From an uncultured Schaedlerella sp. (GTDB taxonomy: Bacteria > Bacillota > Clostridia > Lachnospirales > Lachnospiraceae): DNA of 42,295 bases. Below are positions 8,060-18,100 of this stretch, one piece after another (within the stretch, counting starts at the first letter, position 1; every line of letters begins with the position of its first letter). The stretch is taken from the NCBI GenBank assembly GCA_934435195.1, contig CAKSAJ010000025.1:1-42295 (forward strand), written 5' to 3'. A model generated the notes under the pieces. The model searched no databases, had not been told where the DNA came from, and worked only from the letters and a program-made list of their open reading frames with translations. The position numbers and the translations under genes were made by a program.

Positions 8060-8980
8060 TTATCTGACAATTCCGGCAAATGATAATGCCAGATTCTGTA
8101 ATGTCGTACCGGACAGATTACCCGTACAGTCCTCATCACATCCCTCAAGCCAGATATATACCTCTACTTCCACAGAACGCCCTGCCTTTCCTTCGCCGTC
8201 ACCGGACACGGTACAGATTTTTTTCGAGTTCTGCTTCAATGTCACCTCACCGGTGCTTTTGTTATAATTGCAATACGCATCTGAAGTATATGGTGTAAAT
8301 GGAACGGTTGTTCCATCTGTCTTCGTACAATCTAAAACCGAGCCCTCTTCCCCATCATCCGTATTATACTGTGCCTGCGGATTCTTCTTATCACTGATTT
8401 CGAAAATATATTCCGAATCCGGCGGCTGGTCTTCTCCCGGATGATGCACGACCAATCCAACCCGGATTGCCGAAGAAATCGGATTCTCTTCATCACTGTC
8501 CTCAAATCCAATATCCGACAAATAAATATCGGTTGTACCACCTGTCGTTCGAAGGAAAAGCTTTGTATGGTAATAATCGCTTGTCTGTCCGCCTGTAAAA
8601 GTATCCGTAACAAGCGGTGCCTGACCTTCTCCTCCATTTTTAAATAATGTAACCTTCTGAAATCCCCCGCTGATCCGATTCGTTGATACCGGCACCAGCT
8701 GCCCCGGGAACTTCGCAAGCACAGTAGCTGAACTGTAATCCCCGTCATATGTATTACTGATCTGCAGGTTCACTCCAGTACCGGCTGCCATCTTAACGTT
8801 TGTCGTGTGGCGGTTTGTATTATAAATATACCAGGCATACGTCGCTGCAAGTGAAGCAAGAAGCAATAGAAAAATAGCTATCATAGAAGAAGTAAGCCTG
8901 TTTTTTAATTGTTTCGCACTATGTTCTGAATTCTGTGCCATTCTATCTCTGTCATTCGAGTGTTTCTTTCTATGTAACAC
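8060..8980 (-). CDS. TasA/camelysin-like SipW-type surface protein (cassette member 1), 306 aa
   Basis: This is the first gene of TU5. The open frame extends to 9049, but that extension overlaps the promoter. AGGAGGGAGG at 8991-9000 lies 10 nt before a GTG at 8980, which fixes the start there. A basic tail of about 30 residues precedes a hydrophobic segment ending AATYAWY, with predicted cleavage after Ala49. The mature protein has LVPVSTNRISGGF, YYHTKLFLRTTGG, IRVGLVV and the C-terminal WLEGCDEDCTGN motif, ending LSFAGIVR. These match the next three genes in order and spacing. I infer a secreted fibre or matrix subunit processed by the SipW-like peptidase encoded three genes later. Confidence 0.8.
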   Translation of the reverse strand: MLHRKKHSNDRDRMAQNSEHSAKQLKNRLTSSMIAIFLLLLASLAATYAWYIYNTNRHTTNVKMAAGTGVNLQISNTYDGDYSSATVLAKFPGQLVPVSTNRISGGFQKVTLFKNGGEGQAPLVTDTFTGGQTSDYYHTKLFLRTTGGTTDIYLSDIGFEDSDEENPISSAIRVGLVVHHPGEDQPPDSEYIFEISDKKNPQAQYNTDDGEEGSVLDCTKTDGTTVPFTPYTSDAYCNYNKSTGEVTLKQNSKKICTVSGDGEGKAGRSVEVEVYIWLEGCDEDCTGNLSGTTLQNLALSFAGIVR

Positions 8981-8990
8981 CTGCGGCGGA

Positions 8991-9000
8991 CCTCCCTCCT
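8991..9000 (-). promoter_or_regulatory. ribosome binding site deciding a GTG start
   Basis: On the minus strand this reads AGGAGGGAGG, 10 nt before GTG at 8980. It is the strongest ribosome site near the gene. It excludes the longer frame beginning at 9049, whose first codons would lie upstream of the predicted transcription start, and makes the internal ATG at 8941 (no clear site) unnecessary. Confidence 0.8.
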
Positions 9001-9039
9001 GCTTTTTGATCGATAAAAAAGTACAAAAAATCACTTTAT

Positions 9040-9068
9040 ATTTTATCACAGGAAATGAACGTTTTCAA
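9040..9068 (-). promoter_or_regulatory. promoter of TU5 (fibre cassette, peptidases, AAA+)
   Basis: The -35 box TTGAAA is at 9063-9068, followed by a 17-bp spacer and -10 box TAAAAT at 9040-9045, read on the minus strand. The start of transcription would be near 9033, leaving a leader of about 50 nt to the GTG at 8980. The -35 begins 12 bp from the edge of the palindrome at 9080. No other promoter is evident inside the tightly packed eight-gene unit. Confidence 0.7.
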
Positions 9069-9079
9069 GAAGTAAAAAG

Positions 9080-9149
9080 GACCAACGGGGACGGGGTTTA
9101 GTGGCTTTTTTGCAAGCAAAAAAGCCACTAAACCCCGTCCCCGTTGGTC
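9080..9149. repeat. REP-like perfect palindrome, GACCAA family (copy 1)
   Basis: Two 34-bp arms (9080-9113 and 9116-9149) are perfect reverse complements with a 2-nt centre. The arm begins GACCAACGGGGACGGGGTTT, continues AGTGGCT, and ends in six T residues and GC. It sits between the stop of the 3584-aa gene and the TU5 promoter. A transcript would fold into a very stable hairpin, but no U-tract follows, so it is not a canonical intrinsic terminator. The same family recurs at 22774-22870 and 36226-36301. Confidence 0.9.
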
Positions 9150-9156
9150 TCCCTGG

Positions 9157-12100
9157 TCACCTCGTATTTTGTTTATCTTGAAACTCTGGTTTCACCCTTG
9201 CCATGGTATAAATGATATTGTCTGCAGCTGTCGTATTTTCTACCACATTACCATCCTGACCAATAATTTTCACTGATAAAATGACCTTATAATTTGAATA
9301 CAAATGGTCTACGTTTTTTATATTGATCTTTAATTGTATTGCCTGCGTCATAATATCACCATCAAAAATGCTGCTTGCTTCTATGATCTTATTATTAGCA
9401 TCCCAATAACTGCTCTTTGGCACAGTCCATGTATATGCTTTTTCGTCATCTGTAAGCTGTACATATGCTTTTTTGTCATTTGTAAGCTGTACTGTTCCAG
9501 CATTTTCTGATTTCACGGCAACTTTCATATAATCGTTTAATTTAAGTGCATCTGCATAACCTTTTTCCGTATCCTGTGTCGTGTTTTTACTTTGCAGTTG
9601 AATGCTAAACTGAATACCACTTGATGATGCCAATATTGAAGACAAATCTTTTATTGTCGACATATCATATCTTGCTGTTGTATCAATGATTGTATTTTCT
9701 TTCGCCGCATCCAAATATGAATTTTGCAAATCCAACAGATTGATTCCAAGCTGACCAATTTCATCTGCTTCATAAGTAAGCTGCACTCCGGCCGCCTTAT
9801 CACGATAATAGCTTATTTTTGTATTTTGTAACAATTTACGAGCCGTACTATAGGACAGACTTTTTCTTGTTGTTGCAAGCTGCGATGTATACGTCAGCTT
9901 CGTATAATTCGTTGGTACAGCATTATCCAGCTGTGATTCTGGAATAACATCCAACCCATTCGCCGGTAACTTTGCATTCATCTTTACTTCTACATAGAAT
10001 TCCTTCTGCTTATTCTTTACAATGTCACGAATTTGCTGCAGGTTGACCGATGAATCAATTGTTCCATTTGTAGATAATGGTAAATCCATCAGTCCGTTGA
10101 CTGCTGTCCATTCATATTCCAATGCTTTTGTTTCTTCACTTCCCGCTTCTGTCCATTCTCCATTTGCATATGTATAGTACTTCTTTGATGGTCCATCCAT
10201 CACATATACATAAAATGCTGCCGTTCCAGTAGTTCCGTTTGGAAATACTTCGGCTGAAGTAGATTGCGAATTTTCCTGCTTCAACGTTTTTATCAGACTT
10301 CCGCTAAATTTTTGATACAACCCATCCTGGTCATTGAAAGCCTGTCCAGATGGAATCGTAATTTTATCTATCACATCTACTGTCATGGAAGAATCCGTCG
10401 CAGTTACTTTTTTAATTACTCCCGTCACAGCTTTAGATTCTGTCAGCTCCTGCTTATATCCATGTGATATCTGATAAGTACTTGCAGTATTACTGTGTGT
10501 GTCCTGTACTTTTCCCCTTCTTGTACGATAATTCAAATGAAATGGAATACCATTACTTGTTATCATCGTCTGCACGGAACCATTTATGTTTGTTCCGCTT
10601 TTTATATCAGCTACCGTTATTACCAGATAATAATTTTCATGTACCGTACTGATCGATCCCACTCCATTTTTTAATTTGCTTTCATCTACTGTCACAGCAT
10701 AGAGCGTTCCCGACTCATCTGTTTCTATCTTACGATAATACTCATATCCATTTGCCGTCTTTATTTTGACAGTTGGTGCGCTGTAAGTTTTCCCTTCTTC
10801 TTTCGTTACACCATCCGGTACACCCTCTGCATCCACCTTGATGAAGCTGCCATTATTATCTTGTGTGGCAGTTACACCCATTAATTCGCCAATGCTTACT
10901 GCCTGAAATGTCTTCCCTGACGAGTCTTTAAAAGCAGTAAGTGGTATCGTATTCCCGGTATTTGAATCCATCGTGTAATAATATACCTTGCTATTATCCT
11001 GACAATCAATCAATGACAACTGTGTTCCTGCCGGCAACGAAGAACCCTTAGAAACCTGAAAATCAATTGATTTATCCAGTGCTTGCGACACATTTCCTCC
11101 TGCATTAATATAACTGTTCCAGCCATATTCGGAATACAGCCCCTTATCATCACTATTATATGTATAAGTAAGATAAGCCGAAAATGCATTTCCTGTGCTT
11201 TCAAGCAAATGTGCGTCGTCTTCGATCAAATCGTAGTTTGTTGCCCAGTAATTAGTACCTGAGCTCAATGTTGCTGTAAATCCAATTTCCAGCATACGGC
11301 GCACAATAATCGGTACCTGCACATTATATTTGTGTTCTGCGCCGCTTTCATCTCCTCTTTCATCTTTTTCTATAAATGTAACTGTCAGCAATGTGAAACG
11401 TGACTTCGTATTATCATATTCTGTTGTTGCGGCGAATTCAGAAATCCGGCCTGATGCATTTTTTTTGACTTCTAAAGCAGGGTCTTCATTTGTTGCAGGT
11501 ACAAACTTGCCATCTGTATATGTATAGGTTTCCACACTGGTATATACATGTGGTATATTAGAATCATCCGATATATTGTTTGCCCTTGTATATCCGCCAT
11601 TTGTTACAATATCCAGATAATCCGTAATCGTTTGTGATACATTATCTGACACTACCAATACCGGAAAATCCTTTGAAACCGTTTTTGTCGGATTTTCTTT
11701 ATTATATGTGGAAATATTTTTGGTAAACTGGAACTGCTCAACGCCTGTTTTCTGATAGGTATATTTCCCTTCTGTGGTGCTGCTTTGCGTATTCTTCGCA
11801 TCCTGGTAGATTGTCTGTGCATTTAAAGTAAATTTGCCATCTGCATCGGTTGTCCATGTGGCACTGTCACCATATAGTGCTTTGCTTACATTTGCATTTG
11901 CATCGTCGTAAACACTTAATTGACTGGTTGGACTTGTAACAACGTATGGAAATACCGGATTTGCATCAAGTAAGGATTGCGTCGTATTATTCGCTGTTCC
12001 ATTGTAATCTGCGAATGAAAAATAACTTTTGTTCTTTACATTAGTATTAGCAGTTTCATTCAACGTACCATACAACTTGCTTATGTTACGATTGTTCCCT

Positions 12101-15100
12101 CTTGCAGTTGTGTTCTGAATACTGACGCCGGCAATTGTCATCGGTTGGAGGTTCGCATCTCCTGTCAGTCCAATTAGCAATCCTCCGGATTTATCAGAAG
12201 ATGCTGTTATTTGTGTATTATTCAACAGTAAGTTAGAACCTTTCACGCATCCACGCAGAGTGCCTGCAAAACCACCGGCTCTGTTTCCCGTAATCAAACA
12301 ATCTGTAACCTCACTGTCAAAAATAAATATTTCTGACGATTTATTTCCACTCACATCCCCTATAAAACCACCTGAGCTCCAGCCTGTTGCATTTGATATA
12401 AGAGACAGTTTTTCTACTTTATTATTGCGGATTGCAACTTGTCCTTTTACTTCCAGGAACCCAACAATTCCCGAAGCATATTTGTTACCTTCTATTTTAC
12501 TATTGTTTGAGTTTGAGCCTGACACTGTACAACCTGTAATTGTTGCCGGAGTTAGCAAATAACCTACTATACCACCTGCTGCTGATGATGCTTCTATATT
12601 TGATGCATTAACTGTACAACCTGTAATAGTTATTGTTGATCCACCACTTACTTGTCCAATAAGACCTCCCCCTGCTTGGTTTGATTCTTTACTTTGTACA
12701 CTTCCTGAAATCTGCACATTCTTGATATTATACGTTGGTGAGCTATGATCAGCATTTAGCCATCCAATAAGGCCTCCGCTATATCCTTTAGCTTCCACAT
12801 TTACATTTTCCCATATTGCTGTATATGTTCCACTTTCATCATTATTTATAGCCACTCCACGTTTAACATAACCAAATAATCCACCTGCACAAGAACCTTC
12901 TAAAGTTGCTGAAATTGTAGAATCTTTTCCGACTATAATGTTTTGTGTTGTAACATTTAAGTTGTTTTGATTAGGAACCTTTCCATCTATATGTCCACAA
13001 AATCCACCTGCCGCTTTCTGTCCTTCCACTTTAAGATTACTAAAACTGCAATTTTCAAATGTGTTAGATATATATAATGTACCTTCACCTCTCCCGCCAG
13101 CATTTGGCTGTATCAAAATTGCTATATCAACTGCTGTAGTCTCTCCTCGTCCGTCTGGAGCTCGTACACCTGCATTTCCAATCAATCCACCTGCTGAATT
13201 CGGACTGCTTATTTTCATATCTCTAAAAATAACATTTTTAAATTGAACTGATGCTATATACCATTTACGCCCATCATATTGTGCCAATGTTCCTGCTGAA
13301 CTTCCAGCAAAACTACCAACTCCTATATTCGCCTGATAGCCCCAATTAGGATTTCTATCTGTTACCACTCCGTTAGACGTATAATATTGCAACTGTACTC
13401 CAGTCTTAGGATCTGTTCCTGTCTTTCCGGTAAATGTCAACTTTGTCACATTACACGTGCCGCTTACTGGTGCGAAAAGATTAAATACCCCTCCGACCGA
13501 TGCTGCATGGAAATCATCATCTGCATATTCCTTTACATTCATATCGAATATAATTTCCGTTCCGTTTCCGGAAACACCTTGTATAAGCGGAACAATTCCG
13601 GCTGCTTTTGTTTCTGTTTTTCCTGTATCTTTATTTTTGCTTGTCACTGCATTAGAAACATATCGTGCTGATATGCCTTGATATGAGCTTTTATATACGG
13701 ACATATCAAGTGTTCCGTTATTTGGAAACGTTAATGTTGCCCCTCCTGTCGTTGCATTCAAAACAGCCATATTGAACAAATCTTTGTCGGCATATTTTGT
13801 AATTAATACCGGCGTGTTGCTATCACTCGGTGCAGTTTGATCATCTTTAACTGCTGTATCAAAATCATTTGATTGTGGATTCGTGCCAATGCCATCATAC
13901 GCTGCATTTCGCACCTTACCATACTCACCATTCCCAAATGCATATCCTTCTTGCAAAACGCCTTCTGTAATATTTCGATAAGCATTACTGCTTCCTGAAG
14001 AAGCTGCTCCACTATTCACAATCGCAGATAAAATAAGCAATCCTTCTGCGTCTTTTATTTCGATTGTTTTTCCTGATGCTGTTATATGTTTTGTATCGGT
14101 TGTCTCTGACGAGTTAAGTTTTTGAATCTGATAGTTCTTGTCTGTATTATCCAGACTCTTTCCTGCTGTGTCAGCAAATGCATAACCATCCAATACTCTT
14201 CCGACATAAGGGTTGACATATAGGGAACTCGTTGCAGTTTCTGCTACGCTCCCGCTCCTATCCGAAATCATCGCATCTGTCAGACCAGGTGCATCTTGCA
14301 TATTTCTAAATAAAACACCACCGCCACAGACAGAACCAACATATCCGCCTACTTGAAGTAAATGCTTATTTGCCCCAGAAAGTGTCAGCCAGCCATCAGC
14401 CAGCGTCACATTTACGCCATCAATAATATTATCTCCTCCAAGAATGCAACCGATTGCACCTCCAAAACAGCTTGCCGGATAAAATACGGAAGTGCCTTTT
14501 TGATAAACTAACGTCTTTTTCTCGTCTTTGTATCTTATAGTCAGATTTTTAACAACGCTTCCATAACTATATGCAATAAGTCCATTTCCTGTATTTGCCC
14601 CTGTCAGAATCAGTGTTGCACCATTTGTACTGACAAGCACTCCGCGAAATGGATTATCTGTAGTTCCAAATCCTTTAAAATCATTTAATGTTATTTGCTT
14701 GTTAGTCCCCTGCAAGTCATAATATGCATTTGCAATATAACGTTGCATAAAGCTGTTGCTTCTGGTCTGACCTTTTTCCTTATCTACCCAATTTTCTGTT
14801 CCTTCCGTTGTCTTTTTCTCAACTTCTACCCACTGTACTCCATTGTAACGGAATGTAATATCCTTTGAATGATTTGTACAATATGCGTTTTGTTCTTTAG
14901 TGATCGTAATTTTCCAGTCTGTACGAGGCAAATTCGTTCTCATATACTCGGATATGATTTCCATTTCTCCGGCATTTTTAATGACATAAGGATCTCCATA
15001 AGTTCCGCATCCCTCAGCAATATCAAATACTCTTTGATTTACTTTGATTTCATGTGAATGATTGTTTTCGTTATATGAATCATATGAAACATATACATAA

Positions 15101-18100
15101 GGCAGCCACGTTGAAAAATCCGTCGAATGAGTTCCTGTTTTCACTAAGCCTTCGTCTTTATTATACGTTGCTATATCGTAATACCACTTTTGTAAATCTT
15201 TATATTCTGTCGAATGAGATATTTCCTTACCATAGGTCACTTGATGGTTATATGTAGTACCTTCCCAATCGCCACTCTTATAGAAATTATAAGTTGCCAC
15301 AGAAGTATCGTTCGCTGCGTACTTATAACTTTCTAACAATGTCGCATGCGTAAAGATACCCTTATTATTTACTGTAGTATCCGGAAGCTTAATCTCCGAA
15401 AATCCCATGTTGATCTGATGTCCATTTTCTGAACCCGCATTTCCAATAAGACTGGATGCCACTGCAGTTCCTTCTGTATAACCACTCGTTGATAAGCTCT
15501 TTATTTCTGTTTTTGTATAACTTCCAATCTGATTGATTAACAATGGTGCATACGATGAATTCCTATAAGCTGTAATTTTCAACCCCGACAAAACAATGTT
15601 GTTCAGATTCATCTTTGCCGTATACTGTCTGCCGTTTGACTCCGAGCCTTGAACCGTACCGGAAAATAGTACTCCGGATGCATTGGAATTTACTTTTCCT
15701 ATACTTCCTGCAAATGTAACATTGCTCAGTGTAATACTTGTAGCTGTCTCGTTTACTGAATGATCCAAGAATAATCCACAGTGCATCATATAATGCTGCG
15801 ACTGTGTTGTTGCCTGTGTTGATTTATTATCTTTTTCTGCCTGCTCAATCTGTTCATTATAAAATGTAATGGTTGTATTGGTTGTATTGGTTACACCCGT
15901 TATTTCAACCTCTGTATTCAAATGAATCGGATAATAGCTGTATTTTTCCATATCCAACGTACCACTGATTGTTGGATTTGAAATATTATTTATATCTGTA
16001 ATCTCTTGATTGTTGAATGTATAAAAATATTTTTTAATATTGGAATTTGCATACACTGCGCAGCTCCATAACATCAGTTCTTCCGGTGTATCAATGATAT
16101 TATTAGTATTTGTAGAAGCTGTTTCTGTATATTCGTCCAAATCATAATAATATCTGCTGTTTGCATTTATCTTATGTGACTTTCCAAAATTTGTACGATT
16201 TTGATAGGTCTTACAAGTAGTATTTTCTTCTTTTACACCATTACGGTCTTTTGTTGCAATTGAGACAATACCATTTTCATCATTGTTAGCAATTTTGTCT
16301 TTTGAAGCTGCTGTGTATGCTACAAACTCATCGAAAACAGAATTGTTTCCACATTGCAAGTCCAGACCTTCAGCCAGTTTGTAGGAATCATCCCAATCTG
16401 CAGTTGTTCTAAGATAAAGGGCACCATCCTCTTTATCATTTTTTTCATCTTTGTTGAATTTAACAGTGCTTTTTTCTCCATGGCAGACAAGCAAGCCCAA
16501 ATCTTTACCGCAGTGAATTTGTAGTTTTTGGATGTCTATCCCCTTACTGCGAATTTCCCATAAACCACTTGCCTTATACGCCAGTCCACCAACACTTGCT
16601 TTTGGTGCTTCTATTTTTGTATTGTTTTTCACTGTCAAACTGGTTGTAGCAGTATTATCACTCGCAAATGTAACTGCCGAACGCGCCCATACACCTCCAA
16701 GCAGCCCTCCGCATGCCGTCTGAACATTTGAGGCTTTAATAGAGAATCCATCGAATGTAAGTGCTTTGATATTTACTTGAGTACTCGTATCTTTATCACT
16801 TCCATCCGGAGGCATAAAACCTACCAGTCCACCTACATAAGCATACGCTGATGCATTTGTATCAATTGTTCCTCCAATTGTTACGCCATTACACTCCAGT
16901 GTTCCTGCTGACATATATCCAGCCACAGAACCAACATATGTTTGCTTACCATTACCTGCATTACTAATTGTAATGCCACTTTGTATACATGTATTTTCTA
17001 TTAATCTTACCTTTTCTGCACTGCCAAACAAACCACCAATGCGACTTATTTTGGAATCCTTGTCTGCGTTGTTTGCATCAAAAACAATCGCGGTAGTTAC
17101 TTGAACATTACTTATAACAGTCTCATTTGTCTCTTGTCTTGCCGCGATACTGCCAATACTGCCAATCCATATATCACCATTATTGACACTTGCATTACTG
17201 ACACCTGCATTAATGCTTCCAGATATAGTTAAATTACTTACATTTCCACTCATACGAGAAAACAACCCTATATCCGTATGTTTCGAACCTGAGGAATATA
17301 TTTTTCCGCACCCCTCTGTTCCATTGAGTGCTATGTTTTCCCCTTTATATCCATAGGTTTCGCCAATTGACAATGTCAATGTATGAGTATTACCATTGAT
17401 CTTTCCTGTGTACGCATCATTATCATATATATCTCTTGAAATTCCTAAAATTCCAGTATTCTTCAAATTAACATCTTCGGTGAAGTTGATATTTTTACTC
17501 TGTAACGTTGTCCAGTTCTTATCTGTTAAATTTGAGTCTGCTGAAAAAAAACCTCTGGAATTCCATGCAATCGAAAGCAATGCCAGATCTTCTTTCGAAT
17601 TGATTGTAATCTCATTTCCACTTATATTGACACTTGCTCCATAGCCTATTTCATGGCTTACTGAATCTATCTTTAATAACTCACTATCCAATCCGCCCTG
17701 TTCATCCAATATCGTTGTATTAACCTTTAAGCGAATTACCTCTCCATAATTTCCAATATCATTGATTTTAGAAACTGAATTACTACTTCGAATATACGTC
17801 CATCCATTGCCATTTCCATCACCATGAGCAAATATAAGTGCACAATCTTGCATACCAACAAGTTGTCCAACATATTCTGATTCTTTATAAGTTACACCTG
17901 ACAAGTCTGTTGTTCCAGATATTTCAAGTATGCTTCCGGATGAAGCATTTCCGACAAGTCCGCCACCAGCACTAAGATTTGACTTCTCTGGAATAGTCAC
18001 TTTTACAAACTCAGCAATACTCAAGATACTGTTTGATGACAAATGCCCTACTACTCCTCCGAAACCGCATTCCTTTTCTTTTGCAGTTGTTTTTGATACT

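Noticed and set aside
8981..9049. N-terminal extension of the first cassette protein
   Set aside because: It overlaps the -10 region of the TU5 promoter and has no ribosome site. AGGAGGGAGG serves the GTG at 8980.
9080..9149. Palindromes as classical intrinsic terminators
   Set aside because: The hairpins are strong but no U-tract follows on the minus strand. They may still stop or pause transcription, so they are listed as repeats.
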